Assembly (NCBI RefSeq): GCF_001854475.1
Contig: NZ_MNAN01000026.1
Location: 186,001 to 250,000, forward strand
Source of the DNA: Pseudoalteromonas byunsanensis
GTDB lineage: Bacteria > Pseudomonadota > Gammaproteobacteria > Enterobacterales > Alteromonadaceae
Reading direction: 5' to 3'
DNA: 64,000 nucleotides
The position numbers were made by a program, and so were the translations under genes. The notes beneath the pieces are model-generated. The model had not been told where the DNA came from. It searched no databases and saw only the letters and a program-made list of their open reading frames with translations. Of the stretch, positions 38,080 through 47,972 are shown in pieces (the stretch's first letter is position 1; the number at the start of each line of letters is the position of its first letter).

Positions 38080-38556
38080 ATGAGCGGACACTCCGAAGTG
38101 GTATTTAGATTTCTAGCCGAGCCAACCGATGTAAATTTCGGTGGAAAAGTTCACGGCGGTATTGTTATGAAATGGATAGATCAGGCGGGTTATGCCTGCG
38201 CCGCTGGCTGGAGCGGCAGCTATTGTGTAACCGTATCCGTTGCAGGTGTTCGCTTTAAGCGGCCAATTCTGGTTGGACAAATAGTTGAAGTTTCAGCACA
38301 AATCGCCCATACGGGTAAAACCAGTATGCAAATATTTATTCGCGTTCGCTGTGGCGACCCACAAAAGCAATCTTTAGTTGAGAGTAACCACTGTATCATT
38401 AGCTTTATCGCCATGGACAAAGCAGGTTACCCCGTGCCAGTACCACAGTTTAAACCTAAAACTGAAGAGCAAAAAAAACTTGAATTATATGCAATTAAGA
38501 TGAAAGAAATCGCCATTGAAACTGAATCATTACTGCAGCGCACAATAGATGACTAG
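38080..38556 (+). CDS. Hotdog-fold acyl-CoA thioesterase
   Basis: 158 residues in a single hotdog domain of the YciA/BACH type. The motif DVNFGGKVHGGIVMKWIDQAGYACAAGW holds the catalytic Asp region and the HGG turn. FKRPILVGQIVEVSAQIAHTG is the second strand set. It hydrolyses acyl-CoA to free acid and CoA in the cytoplasm; chain-length preference is unknown. It lies next to the ETF genes, in keeping with acyl-CoA metabolism, but past a terminator, so it is not in the same transcript. Confidence 0.88.
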   Translation: MSGHSEVVFRFLAEPTDVNFGGKVHGGIVMKWIDQAGYACAAGWSGSYCVTVSVAGVRFKRPILVGQIVEVSAQIAHTGKTSMQIFIRVRCGDPQKQSLVESNHCIISFIAMDKAGYPVPVPQFKPKTEEQKKLELYAIKMKEIAIETESLLQRTIDD

Positions 38557-38679
38557 TTCTTCAGCTTCATCCTATATATCAAAGTAATCCTCTAAAACAC
38601 AGCGATGCTGGTAATGGATTAACAACCATTAACACGCTACAATCTCGGCCGTCGAAACAACCGAAACATAAGAGATACA

Positions 38680-39384
38680 GTGCAGAACTATCAGATCCAG
38701 CCCGTAGGTTTTATTCAATCCCCGTACAAACAAAAGTTTGCAATACCACGCCAGCCCCGACTGGTACCTCAGGCTAAAGCGAAGCTAGTATTCTGCGAAG
38801 ACTTTAGCCGAGAAGAGTTTATCCGCGGTATCGAAGAGTTCACTCATTTATGGTTATTGTTTCGTTTTCATGAAACAGCAGATAAAGGCTATTCAGCTCT
38901 GGTTCGCCCTCCTCGTCTTGGTGGCAACGAACGTAAAGGCGTTTTTGCAACCCGAGCAACCTTTAGGCCCAACGGCATTGGCATGAGCGCAGTTAAACTA
39001 GAGGGTGTGGAATACAAAAATGGTCAATTGGCTCTGTTACTCTCTGGTATCGACCTGTTAGATGGCACGCCTATCATCGATATTAAACCCTATTTACCCT
39101 ACTCAGATGCGATGGCCGATGCCAGTGCTGGATTTGCCGATACCCGACCTGAAACTTTAATGACGGTGAGTTTTAGCGAACAGGCTGAGCAATTTATTGC
39201 TCGACAAACCCGCTATCCTGAATTAAAAGAGTTTATCACGAACGTTCTAAAGCAAGACCCGCGTCCTGCATATAAAAAGCACAAGCAACAAACGCAATTT
39301 TACGGCATGAACCTATACGAATTTAATATTCGCTGGCAGGTGGACGCAGAGCACAATCAAGTGATTGAGATAACCCGAGAATAA
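38680..39384 (+). CDS. trmO: tRNA t6A37 N6-methyltransferase TrmO
   Basis: Methylates N6 of threonylcarbamoyladenosine-37 in tRNA-Thr with SAM. It begins with a GTG at 38680 (AGAGATA upstream) and has 234 residues. Family signatures of TrmO (formerly TsaA/YaeB) are PVGFIQSPYKQKFAIPRQPR, HLWLLFRFHE, VRPPRLGGNERKGVFATRAT and RPNGIGMSAVKLEGVE, then LLDGTPIIDIKPYLPYSDA. The C-terminal DPRPAYKK is also typical. It precedes proS, a common gammaproteobacterial order. Confidence 0.95.
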   Translation: MQNYQIQPVGFIQSPYKQKFAIPRQPRLVPQAKAKLVFCEDFSREEFIRGIEEFTHLWLLFRFHETADKGYSALVRPPRLGGNERKGVFATRATFRPNGIGMSAVKLEGVEYKNGQLALLLSGIDLLDGTPIIDIKPYLPYSDAMADASAGFADTRPETLMTVSFSEQAEQFIARQTRYPELKEFITNVLKQDPRPAYKKHKQQTQFYGMNLYEFNIRWQVDAEHNQVIEITRE

Positions 39385-39463
39385 ACGCTTTGTCTAGCGA
39401 GCTGGCGCTGCTAAACTACAGGCCATTATTACCAAAAACAATTACATTACGAACGGAACCATA

Positions 39464-41188
39464 ATGCGTACCAGTCAATATATCTTGGCGACTTTAAAAG
39501 AAACGCCATCAGATGCTGAAATAATCAGCCACCAGTTAATGCTACGTGCGGGCATGATCCGCAAACTGGCTTCAGGTTTATACACTTGGCTGCCATCTGG
39601 ATTAAAAGTGCTACGCAAAGTAGAGCAAGTTGTACGTGAGGAAATGGATAAAGCAGGTGCTATCGAAATGCTTATGCCCGTTATCCAACCAGCCGACCTT
39701 TGGCAAGAATCAGGACGTTGGGAACAGTTTGGTCCCGAATTACTGCGTATTCACGACAGACACAACCGCCCATTTGCACTTGGTCCAACACACGAAGAAG
39801 TAATCACCGATTTTGTTCGTAAAGAGATCAGCAGTTATAAGCAGTTACCACTGACCTTATACCAAGTACAAACTAAAGTGCGTGACGAAGTTCGTCCTCG
39901 TTTTGGTGTAATGCGTGCGCGTGAATTTACCATGAAAGATGCCTATTCTTTCCATATGACTGACGAGTGTTTAGCACAAACGTATCAACGTATGCATCAA
40001 GCTTACTGTAACGTGTTTGAGCGTTTGGGTCTTGATTACCGTCCTGTAATTGCTGACACAGGTTCTATCGGCGGCAGTGTATCTCACGAGTTCCACGTGC
40101 TTGCTGAATCAGGTGAAGATGCTATCGCATTTAGTACTGAAAGTGACTACGCAGCTAATATCGAAAAAGCTGAAGCTCTAGCACCAACGGAAGCACGCCC
40201 AGAACCAAGCAAAGAGTTAAACACCTTTGCAACGCCTGAAGCGAAAACCATTGCTGCTCTAAAAACGCTGCATGGTGTGAAACCTCACCGCGGTGTGAAG
40301 ACTTTGATCGTATACGGTGCGCCTGATGAAAATGAACAACGCGGCTTAGTTGCTTTGATCCTACGTGGTGATCATGAACTGAACGAGTTAAAGGCTGAAA
40401 AACATCCTCTAGTTGACTCGCCGCTTGAAATGGCTAAAGAAGAAGATATCTTTGCTGCTATTGGTGCTCACCCAGGTTCACTTGGTCCTGCTGGACTTAA
40501 CATGCCAATTATCGTTGACCGCAGTGCAGCTGTTATGGCTGACTTTGTTGCTGGTGCAAACAAAGATGGCGAGCACTACAGCGGGATCAACTGGGACAGA
40601 GACGTTGCTGAATATGAAGTATTTGACTTGCGTAACGTCGTAGAAGGTGACCAAAGCCCATGTGGAAAAGGTGTACTACAAATCAAACGTGGTATCGAAG
40701 TGGGTCACATTTTCCAGCTTGGTACTAAATACTCGGAAGCAATGAACGCTGGCGTACTTGGTGAAAATGGAAAAAACCAGATCATGACTATGGGATGTTA
40801 TGGAATTGGTGTTTCGCGTATCGTTGCCGCAGCAATTGAGCAAAACAATGATGACTACGGCATTAAATGGCCCACAGCGCTTGCTCCATTTGAACTTGCG
40901 ATAGTGCCTATGAACATGCACAAGTCACACCGTATTCCAGAAATTGCAGAGCGCTTGTATAGCGAGTTTAAAGCTGCCGGTATTGACGTTTTGTTTGATG
41001 ACCGTAAAGAGCGCCCTGGTGTGATGTTCAATGACATGGAACTACTTGGCGTGCCTTATACCCTTGTTATTGGCGAGCGCAACCTAGACAATAATCAAGT
41101 AGAGCTTAAAAACCGCCGCACAGGTGAAAAGCAAATGCTAGATATCGAAGAGGCAGTTGCCGTAATTACAGCGCAAATTCGTGGTTAA
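39464..41188 (+). CDS. proS: Prolyl-tRNA synthetase
   Basis: Class II aminoacyl-tRNA synthetase, bacterial type with an internal editing domain. Motif 1 is near [20 protein letters not shown], motif 2 is [21 protein letters not shown], and motif 3 is [17 protein letters not shown]. The INS editing domain occupies about residues 220-390. The C-terminal anticodon-binding domain contains [20 protein letters not shown]. It has 574 residues, close to E. coli. The start [15 protein letters not shown] is canonical. Confidence 0.98.
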   Translation: MRTSQYILATLKETPSDAEIISHQLMLRAGMIRKLASGLYTWLPSGLKVLRKVEQVVREEMDKAGAIEMLMPVIQPADLWQESGRWEQFGPELLRIHDRHNRPFALGPTHEEVITDFVRKEISSYKQLPLTLYQVQTKVRDEVRPRFGVMRAREFTMKDAYSFHMTDECLAQTYQRMHQAYCNVFERLGLDYRPVIADTGSIGGSVSHEFHVLAESGEDAIAFSTESDYAANIEKAEALAPTEARPEPSKELNTFATPEAKTIAALKTLHGVKPHRGVKTLIVYGAPDENEQRGLVALILRGDHELNELKAEKHPLVDSPLEMAKEEDIFAAIGAHPGSLGPAGLNMPIIVDRSAAVMADFVAGANKDGEHYSGINWDRDVAEYEVFDLRNVVEGDQSPCGKGVLQIKRGIEVGHIFQLGTKYSEAMNAGVLGENGKNQIMTMGCYGIGVSRIVAAAIEQNNDDYGIKWPTALAPFELAIVPMNMHKSHRIPEIAERLYSEFKAAGIDVLFDDRKERPGVMFNDMELLGVPYTLVIGERNLDNNQVELKNRRTGEKQMLDIEEAVAVITAQIRG

Positions 41189-41255
41189 TTAACCACTGGC
41201 TGTTAGTAGTGTTAAGTTGAATCGTTTAGGTCTCTTAGCACTACTTACTTCCTTC

Positions 41256-41640
41256 CTAACCTTTAAAAATTCCAAACCATCCCATAATCAAAGTATACAT
41301 AGGGAGCCATTGTGCTATTTCAGTATTTTGACCCACAGTTGCTCTCAAAGCGACCGCTTTAACAAGTGGCACTAATCGTTTAAGACCTAAGGTCATTATT
41401 GCTTGGTCGATAGAGTCAATCTCTCGGGCTCGGCGAAAAGCAGCAGAATTAACGACTTGCAAAACAGCAGCCGAAATACCCACATCAGAATGAAGAATTT
41501 TTGCGATAGTGCCTATGTTAGGTTCTGGTTTTTTGGCCTCGTGCGAAAATTCAATTAGCGCCTCTGGACGAGGCGGGATCGATACGTTCTTTAAGATACT
41601 TTTTTCTTCTTGGGTTAGTGTGATCGCCGTAACTGGTATC
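41256..41640 (-). pseudogene. Truncated HDOD-domain gene
   Basis: The minus strand encodes an HDOD-domain segment of about 120 residues with SIPPRPEALIEFSHEAKKPE, then AKILHSDVGISAAVLQVVNS and IDQAIMTLGLKRLVPLVKAV. The frame opens just after a TGA with no ATG before the conserved part, so the start is missing. It ends early with the unrelated tail LPMYTLIMGWFGIFKG. Full HDOD proteins have about 200 residues in the domain alone. It is a remnant of a signalling protein. Confidence 0.75.
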
Positions 41641-41939
41641 CGTCAGATTAAAAATAACACCCTTAATAAGGTATAGCCATCAGAGCTCTAAAGGTCACAT
41701 TTATTGCCAAGCCTTTCTCCCTCTCAACACAGTCAACATGTTGATAAAATTAAAAATATCGGTCTTATTGCAGACAAGACTTAACGCTATGATAAGCACA
41801 GTTATCTGTAGCCCTAGTACAGTAGAAATTAAACACATCTGGTTTTTATTCAATTTTATCGCTTATGAAGTGACATTCACATCGAGCTGAATAACTATGT
41901 CATCAATATTAAAGAAATTATTTATAAGGAAGAGTTAAT
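41641..41939. other. Gap between the HDOD remnant and the S9 peptidase
   Basis: AT-rich, with no coding frame or clear hairpin. The promoter of the peptidase gene should be here; AAGGAAGAG just before the ATG is its ribosome-binding site. Confidence 0.4.
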
Positions 41940-43973
41940 ATGTCTTTTAGGCTAAAAAAAACCTTACAGTGTACATTCTTTGCATTTTCTGTACTGCCTG
42001 TATGTGCACAAGCGAACTTAGGGCTTCAAGCGGAAGATATTTTTGAACTCGAGTACGCAAGTGATCCGCAGATCTCACCCAATGGCGAACAGATCATTTA
42101 CGTACGAAATAGCAATGATGTTATCAAAGATGCCAAAAGACAAAACTTATGGTTAGTTGATAGCAAATCCAACACCCAATCACCTCTATTTTCTGACGAA
42201 AATCGTTACAATCAACCAAGATGGTCACCCGATGGAAATAAACTTGCTTTTGTCAGTAATGTCTCGGGTAGCAACCAAATTCACGTACATTATCTTAAAC
42301 AAAACCGGAGCGCGTTACTCACTCAGCTTAAATCAGAAGTGAGCGATTTAACTTGGTCACCAGATGGGAAATGGCTTGCATTCAGCCAAAAGGTTGAAGA
42401 AAAACCAACTGTTATTGCCAAAATGCCAACACCTCCAAAAGGGGCTAGTTGGTCAGAGCCTGCAATAGTCATTGATCGCGCATATTATCAAGCTGATGGC
42501 CGCGGTTTGGTCAAACCCGGTTACCGTCAGATATTTATATTACCAAGTGAAGGCGGAACACCACGTCAACTTACATCAGGGAATTATCACCACGGCGGTA
42601 AATTAGCTTGGCGTACCGACTCAAAAAGCATTATCTTTTCTGCGAACCGCATTAGTGATTGGGAATACAAAGGCCTTGAGGGTGATTTATTTGAGGTAAA
42701 TTTTGATGGCCAAATTACCCAATTAACTTCTGCACCAGGGAAAGAGCATTCACCGAGCTTTTCACAAAATGGTAAACAGCTCGCTTATCTAAGTGCATCA
42801 GGTGAACTTAATCCCTATCGTAACCACAAGTTGAACATCATGGATTGGCAAACTAAAAAGAGCCTACTTATCGCAGAAGACTTTGACCGCTCCATAGAAA
42901 ACCCAACTTGGGTAAGCACCTCAAAGCTCGCTATTTCATACGATGACCACGGTATGAAAAAACTCGCGACCATCACCACAAATGGAAAAATAAGTGACCT
43001 CACTGACAGCTTGTCTGGTACCACGTTGGGACGCCCTTACTTAAGTGGACAGTTTAGTGCTAACTATAAAGGCGAAATCGCTTTTACTAAAGGTAGCAGT
43101 CAGCGCCCTGCTGATGTCGCACTAACAACCACTAAAGGCAAAGTGAAACAGCTCACTAAGTTAAACGAAGATTTGCTCGCTCATAAAGAGCTGGGTAAAG
43201 TACACGAAATTACCTATGCGTCATCTTTCGATGAAGAGCAAATCCAAGGTTGGTACATCACTCCACCCAATTTCGACCCTACCAAGAAGTACCCATTATT
43301 ATTAGAAATTCATGGTGGCCCACATTTAGCCTATGGCCCGCATTTTTCTGCTGAGTTACAACGCTATGCAGCTCAAGGCTATGTAGTATTTTATGACAAT
43401 CACAGAGGAAGTAGTTCATACGGTAAGCGCTTCGCCATGTTATTGAAATATAAATACAGCTCCAAAGAAGATTTTGCAGATCACAACTCTGGTGTAGACG
43501 CTATGCTGGACAAAGGCTTTATTGACAAAAACAACTTGTTTATCGCTGGTGGTTCGGCCGGGGGGATTGCAACCGCCTATGCCATTGGCTTGACCAATCG
43601 CTTTAATGCTGCGGTTGTTGTTAAACCAGTTATCAACTGGTTGAGTAAAGTGCTTACGGCTGATAGTGGCTTATTACAGATCCCAACACAATTTCCTGGT
43701 ATGCCGTGGGAGCATATGGAGCATTACTGGCAGCGCTCTCCACTGTCACTGGTTGGGAATGTCACCACCCCTACCATGCTCATGACAGGAGAAGAAGACT
43801 TACGTACGCCAATGGCTGAGACTGAACAATTTTACCAGGCATTGAAGCATCGGAAAGTTGACTCTGTATTGGTCAAAATCCCAGGAGCTCCGCATGGAAT
43901 TGCGGGTAGACCTTCGCGAATGATCAGTAAAATTGAACACACACTCGCATGGTTTGAAAAATATAAGAAATAG
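41940..43973 (+). CDS. Secreted S9 family prolyl oligopeptidase-like peptidase
   Basis: 677 residues with a signal peptide (KKTLQCTFFAFSVLPVCAQA). A WD40-like beta-propeller covers about residues 30-400, with PQISPNGEQIIYVR and several WSPDGKWLAF-type blades. The alpha/beta-hydrolase domain carries the catalytic triad Ser539 (AGGSAGGIATA), Asp620 (GEEDLRTP) and His652 (GAPHGIAGRPS). It is of the acylaminoacyl/dipeptidyl peptidase S9C type, cleaving short peptides in the periplasm or outside. A hairpin follows the stop. Confidence 0.93.
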   Translation: MSFRLKKTLQCTFFAFSVLPVCAQANLGLQAEDIFELEYASDPQISPNGEQIIYVRNSNDVIKDAKRQNLWLVDSKSNTQSPLFSDENRYNQPRWSPDGNKLAFVSNVSGSNQIHVHYLKQNRSALLTQLKSEVSDLTWSPDGKWLAFSQKVEEKPTVIAKMPTPPKGASWSEPAIVIDRAYYQADGRGLVKPGYRQIFILPSEGGTPRQLTSGNYHHGGKLAWRTDSKSIIFSANRISDWEYKGLEGDLFEVNFDGQITQLTSAPGKEHSPSFSQNGKQLAYLSASGELNPYRNHKLNIMDWQTKKSLLIAEDFDRSIENPTWVSTSKLAISYDDHGMKKLATITTNGKISDLTDSLSGTTLGRPYLSGQFSANYKGEIAFTKGSSQRPADVALTTTKGKVKQLTKLNEDLLAHKELGKVHEITYASSFDEEQIQGWYITPPNFDPTKKYPLLLEIHGGPHLAYGPHFSAELQRYAAQGYVVFYDNHRGSSSYGKRFAMLLKYKYSSKEDFADHNSGVDAMLDKGFIDKNNLFIAGGSAGGIATAYAIGLTNRFNAAVVVKPVINWLSKVLTADSGLLQIPTQFPGMPWEHMEHYWQRSPLSLVGNVTTPTMLMTGEEDLRTPMAETEQFYQALKHRKVDSVLVKIPGAPHGIAGRPSRMISKIEHTLAWFEKYKK

Positions 43974-43990
43974 ACTTGGGCATAGCTAAT

Positions 43991-44013
43991 GGAAGCCGCA
44001 TCATGCGGCTTCC
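43991..44013. terminator. Hairpin after the S9 peptidase gene
   Basis: Perfect 10-bp GC-rich stem, GGAAGCCGCA (43991-44000) with TGCGGCTTCC (44004-44013), with a 3-base loop but no T-run. It probably ends or stabilises the peptidase transcript. Confidence 0.6.
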
Positions 44014-44167
44014 ATTAGACTATTTATGACTAAAAAGAATAAACCTGCAAAACTTCGTAGATTCCACTCACCTACATCAATACTTTCTCTAATCTGTCGT
44101 ACAAATGTCATGGCTTGTTCATCTAAGCGCTCTAATTTAGATTTTATTACGCTTGAGGCCACGGACT

Positions 44168-44968
44168 ATGACTACAGCGTACTACCCCAGCATCTGGATC
44201 TCAGATGTACATTTAGGCTATAAGGACTGCAAAGCCGATTATTTGCTAGATTTTTTGAATAGTACCCGCTGTGATGTGCTTTATTTAGTGGGTGACATTG
44301 TTGATTTATGGTCAATGAAACGACAGTTTTATTGGCATCCATCGCATTATAAAGTGCTTGAATGTATTCAAGGCAAAGCTGAATCCGGCACCCGAGTGGT
44401 TTATATTCCTGGTAACCACGATGAAACCTTTCGCAAATATGTAGGCAAGAACCTGTTTAATGTTGAAGTTCACAGAACTTTTATCCATACCACGTCTTTG
44501 GGTAAGAAATTCTTGCTTTTGCATGGTGATGACTTTGACTCTGCAACCCGTTATAACAAGTTAATTAGTATTGCAGGAGATGCAGCGTACGATTTTCTAT
44601 TATTTTTAAACCGTTGGACTAATCGTATACGGCGTTTATATGGCGGCCATTATTGGTCATTAGCATCATGGCTCAAAAATCGCGTTCATAAAGCGCGTGC
44701 TGCAATTAACGCATTTGAATCAGCAGCTATTCATGAAGCTAAAAAGCAAGGGGTTGATGGCATTATCTGTGGTCATATACATCAGCCAGCAATCAAAGTA
44801 CAAGATGGCATAGTGTACTGCAACGATGGAGATTGGATAGAGAACTGCACAGCTTTGGTTGAAGGTAAAAATGGTCGTATTGAACTGCTGCACTGGTCTG
44901 ATATTCAACATGTTATGAATGTGGTTGAATTGGGTGAAGTTAAAGCTAATGACGCCAAAGCAGCCTAA
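44168..44968 (+). CDS. LpxH-like UDP-2,3-diacylglucosamine diphosphatase family phosphoesterase
   Basis: Calcineurin-type metallophosphoesterase of 266 residues. Metal-binding motifs are WISDVHLGYKDC (D-x-H), YLVGDIVDLWSM (G-D), VYIPGNHDETF (G-N-H-D), LLLHGDDFD and IICGHIHQPA (G-H-x-H). It is the LpxH2-type relative often found in Alteromonadales in addition to LpxH. It may act in lipid A synthesis or on another phosphoester; this is not settled by sequence. ATG at 44168 is chosen over a TTG at 44153. Confidence 0.87.
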   Translation: MTTAYYPSIWISDVHLGYKDCKADYLLDFLNSTRCDVLYLVGDIVDLWSMKRQFYWHPSHYKVLECIQGKAESGTRVVYIPGNHDETFRKYVGKNLFNVEVHRTFIHTTSLGKKFLLLHGDDFDSATRYNKLISIAGDAAYDFLLFLNRWTNRIRRLYGGHYWSLASWLKNRVHKARAAINAFESAAIHEAKKQGVDGIICGHIHQPAIKVQDGIVYCNDGDWIENCTALVEGKNGRIELLHWSDIQHVMNVVELGEVKANDAKAA

Positions 44969-44979
44969 CTAAAAGTCGT

Positions 44980-45008
44980 AAAAGCGCAAAACGCATATTT
45001 TGCGCTTT
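44980..45008. terminator. Bidirectional terminator between convergent genes
   Basis: AAAGCGCAAAA pairs with a TTTTGCGCTTT arm around a short loop, with A-rich and T-containing flanks. It lies between the convergent phosphoesterase and ABC permease genes. Confidence 0.8.
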
Positions 45009-45028
45009 CACATATGATTTTCTGCCGT

Positions 45029-46237
45029 CTATCTAAATAACACTTCCTCTTTTGAGAACCAGCGAACACAAAAAGCTAATAAGACTGTAGCTAATAAAGC
45101 TGACGCAATAACTATCATGGTTAGTAGGCCATAATCTACGGTTCCTTTGATGATTTCTTTAATCGCTAATGCTACGTTAGTTACAGGGATCAATGCTGTT
45201 TTTGCTGTCAACTCCATATTAGGCATTAGTGATACTACAATAGGCAAAAACACGCCCATGCTTAAAGGTGCCATATAATTTTGAGCTTCTTTAAAAGTGC
45301 GTGCATAGATTGAAATCGCTAACACTAAGGACGAAAATATCGCGGCAATCGGCACAAGCAACGCAAAAATCAGTAAAAAGTCAGTGCCTGTGACACTCGA
45401 AAACGCTGATTTTACCGTATCTAGCTTCACAAAGCTGATTGCGACCGACACCCACACTGCCATGCTTAATACCGTCACCGTCGCACACGCTAATGAACTC
45501 AGCAATACTGTTAAAAATTTACCGAGCACTAATTGGGTGCGAGTCACAGGTGTCAAAAGTAAGGTTTCGAGCGTCCCCCGCTCCTTCTCTCCTGCTCCCA
45601 AATCAATAGCTGGGTAACTTGCGCCCATCAATACCAATGGGATCAGCAAGTAAGGAATAAACGCCCCTAACTTTTCCCCCAAATTTTCACGCTTATCGGC
45701 CGTATCCACTTTACTGATCAAAATAGGCTGTAAAATCGCTTGTTGTTTTTCTTTTTCAATTCCTAGTTCTATAAGCGTTTGTTCACGTAGGTTTTCAGAA
45801 ACCTCATTTGCCAATGAGCGCAGCCTGTCATAAATAAAATTAATGCTTTGTGCATCATTAAATACCACTTGCCAATTTGCCTGCTTACCTTTGCTCAGCT
45901 CTTTTTGCGGATCACTTTGTAAAAATATCCCCACATCTATGATGCCGCTTCGCACTGCCTGCTTTAGCTCTTCTACGCTAGAAAATGTCTCTTCGCCAGC
46001 GTATTTCTTAAAGCTCTTGTGGTAAAAAACACGCTCAGCATAGGCTTGTCCATGCTGCTCGTTGACAATGTAGTATGTATGTACCTTTTGTTCAGCCTTT
46101 AAAGTTGCCTGAGAGCCCAAAAAGCCAACTAGCGCCATGATCACCGGAAACACGAGCATAGGTAGCGCTAAAACAAAGAATAACGTTTTTTTATCTCTGA
46201 TCAGCTCTAGTAATTCTTTTTTGAATACCTCAAACAT
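45029..46237 (-). CDS. natB: ABC-2 type exporter permease, NatB-like
   Basis: 402 residues. One N-terminal membrane helix (TLFFVLALPMLVFPVIMALV) is followed by a long periplasmic domain (about residues 45-180) and five or six further helices (GAFIPYLLIPLVLMGASYPA, LVLGKFLTVLLSSLACATVT, FLLIFALLVPIAAIFSSLVL, LLTMIVIASALLATVLLAFC). The motif DLGAGEKERGTLETLLLTPV is typical of the ABC-2/NatB family, described first for Na+ export in Bacillus. It overlaps natA by 8 bases; the two form one exporter. Substrate unproven. Confidence 0.9.
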   Translation of the reverse strand: MFEVFKKELLELIRDKKTLFFVLALPMLVFPVIMALVGFLGSQATLKAEQKVHTYYIVNEQHGQAYAERVFYHKSFKKYAGEETFSSVEELKQAVRSGIIDVGIFLQSDPQKELSKGKQANWQVVFNDAQSINFIYDRLRSLANEVSENLREQTLIELGIEKEKQQAILQPILISKVDTADKRENLGEKLGAFIPYLLIPLVLMGASYPAIDLGAGEKERGTLETLLLTPVTRTQLVLGKFLTVLLSSLACATVTVLSMAVWVSVAISFVKLDTVKSAFSSVTGTDFLLIFALLVPIAAIFSSLVLAISIYARTFKEAQNYMAPLSMGVFLPIVVSLMPNMELTAKTALIPVTNVALAIKEIIKGTVDYGLLTMIVIASALLATVLLAFCVRWFSKEEVLFR

Positions 46238-47015
46238 GCGCGACTCCCTGTAACAAATTCAAAAATGCCTGATTGAGTTCTTGGCTTTGCCCTTTCACTT
46301 TAAAGTTCTCAAGAGTGTCATCGAAACAACTAACTCCTCTATCAATTACACATATCCTGTCGCACAGCAGCGCTACCTCATCTAAATGGTGAGTAGAAAA
46401 AATAACCGGTGTTCCTTTACTTTTAAGCTCACGAATAAAGTTGATAACGGTTTGCGTGGTCATAATATCCAACCCAGTAGTAGGTTCATCCAACACGACT
46501 ACATCAGGTTGATGAACAACTGCTCTTGCGATATTTGCCTTTTGTTTCATGCCTGTTGAAAGGTGCTCAGCTCGCTTATTTAAAAAAGATCCCATATCGA
46601 GTACTTCAAATAACTCATCACAGCGCGTTTTTAGCGCTCGTCCCTTTAAACCATGAAGTTTTGCAAAATACTCTACGTTTTCTTTGGCGCTCAAACGCCC
46701 ATATAAGCCCGTTGAACCCGATAGAAAACCGATTGATTTTCTACCTACAAGTGGCCTTGCTACGACATCTTGTCCATTGATATGGATTTGCCCACTGTCT
46801 GGTTTAAGTGCAGTAGAGAGCATGCGTAATGTGGTTGTTTTTCCTGCTCCATTGGGGCCTAGTAGACCCAGCACCTCTCCTCGATTACAAGTAAAACTAA
46901 CATCTTGTACGGAATGGAAGTAACCATCTCGCTCTCTTACGTCAGTCGACTTACCCTTTTGTCTGTGTGCTTTGGTCAGCTTGAAGCGTTTTTTTAACGC
47001 TTTGACTTCTATCAT
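46230..47015 (-). CDS. natA: ABC exporter ATP-binding protein, NatA-like
   Basis: 261-residue ATPase. Walker A is GLLGPNGAGKTTTLRML, the signature is LSTGMKQKANIARAVVHQP, Walker B is VVVLDEPTTGLD, and the H-loop is VIFSTHHLDEVALL. I chose the ATG at 47015 (GAAGGAACAC upstream), where MIEVKALKKRFKLTK matches family N-termini; the frame is open further upstream without supporting similarity. It overlaps the 3' end of the DUF3025 gene by 65 bases and the permease start by 8, so all three are probably co-transcribed. Confidence 0.93.
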   Translation of the reverse strand: MIEVKALKKRFKLTKAHRQKGKSTDVRERDGYFHSVQDVSFTCNRGEVLGLLGPNGAGKTTTLRMLSTALKPDSGQIHINGQDVVARPLVGRKSIGFLSGSTGLYGRLSAKENVEYFAKLHGLKGRALKTRCDELFEVLDMGSFLNKRAEHLSTGMKQKANIARAVVHQPDVVVLDEPTTGLDIMTTQTVINFIRELKSKGTPVIFSTHHLDEVALLCDRICVIDRGVSCFDDTLENFKVKGQSQELNQAFLNLLQGVAHV

Positions 47016-47823
47016 GTGTGTTCCTTCGCTTAGCTCTGAAGTAGTTTGTATTGTTATAAAATTCTGGAGACTGATTAGCAGAGAACCAATTTGGGATGCC
47101 GAGTAAAGGCAAAGGCGATAACTGCGTGTTATCGTTAAGTACACCTTGATTCTCTATCATATCTACTAACAGTGTGTCTAAACATGCATATTGTGAGTGC
47201 AAGTCTAATTCAAAAAATGTCTCATCAACCTCAACACACAAAGCCTTTCCAGTTAGGCCGATAAATGGTTGAGTAAGCATTTCATAATTAGCATGGCCGA
47301 ATATGAAAGCTTTAATTTCTTTGTCCCAACCTGATCTTTGAGCGACAAAAGCATCAACCCAACAGTGATTTTTAAGTTGCTCAGCGAAAGTGCCGTTTGT
47401 CATTGCTAACACAACACCACATTCATCAAACAAGGTTAATGCGTTTCTATGTTTACTGCGTTGCTTTAGACCATGTTTGTCAATTTCAACAATATGTTGC
47501 TTGTTTAACAACGCCTTAGTTTTAGGAAATAAGCACCAGATCATCACACCGAATAGATCATGCCAATTTTGTTCTCTGGTAGGAACTCGTCCTGTTTCAT
47601 AAATGATTTGTTCATAATAACGAGTTTCATCTTGTAACAGAGCGTCGGGAACAAATTCTAGAGCTTTTCCATTGCGGTTTTGCACAGGGCCTAAAGCATT
47701 TAGCCACCCAAAGGTAGGCCAATTGTTGTGCTCATTTAACTTGAATATATGGTTTAAGTGCTCAAACGCTCCGCCGCTGAGCAATTGTGGATCGAAGGTT
47801 TCTGGTGGCGTGAACTTTTTCAT
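46951..47823 (-). CDS. DUF3025 domain protein
   Basis: 290-residue cytoplasmic protein of the DUF3025 family. Conserved segments are NNWPTFGWLNALGPVQNRNG, PTREQNWHDLFGVMIWCLFP with KTKALLNKQHI, RNALTLFDECGVVLAM, AFIFGHANYEMLTQPFIGLT, and the C-terminal LLGIPNWFSANQSPEFYNN. The family has no known activity. The last 21 codons overlap the natA start in another frame; the basic tail (VKKTLQADQSTQTKG) there is probably free of constraint. Confidence 0.87.
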   Translation of the reverse strand: MKKFTPPETFDPQLLSGGAFEHLNHIFKLNEHNNWPTFGWLNALGPVQNRNGKALEFVPDALLQDETRYYEQIIYETGRVPTREQNWHDLFGVMIWCLFPKTKALLNKQHIVEIDKHGLKQRSKHRNALTLFDECGVVLAMTNGTFAEQLKNHCWVDAFVAQRSGWDKEIKAFIFGHANYEMLTQPFIGLTGKALCVEVDETFFELDLHSQYACLDTLLVDMIENQGVLNDNTQLSPLPLLGIPNWFSANQSPEFYNNTNYFRAKRRNTHDRSQSVKKTLQADQSTQTKG

Positions 47824-47972
47824 TACTAACTACATAAAAATTCTTTGCGTCAGTTTACCCCAAGTTGCTCCAAGCGCCAACGCCAGATCCTGACGACTAT
47901 CGCACTTGCTCGAAAGTTAGGGTTATTTATGTTTATACTTACGCCTCTTAACTAAATAACAAAAGAACAGCT

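Noticed and set aside
44026..44223. Plus-strand frame of 65 codons before the LpxH-like gene
   Set aside because: It overlaps the true N-terminus of the phosphoesterase in another frame and has no protein-like pattern of its own.
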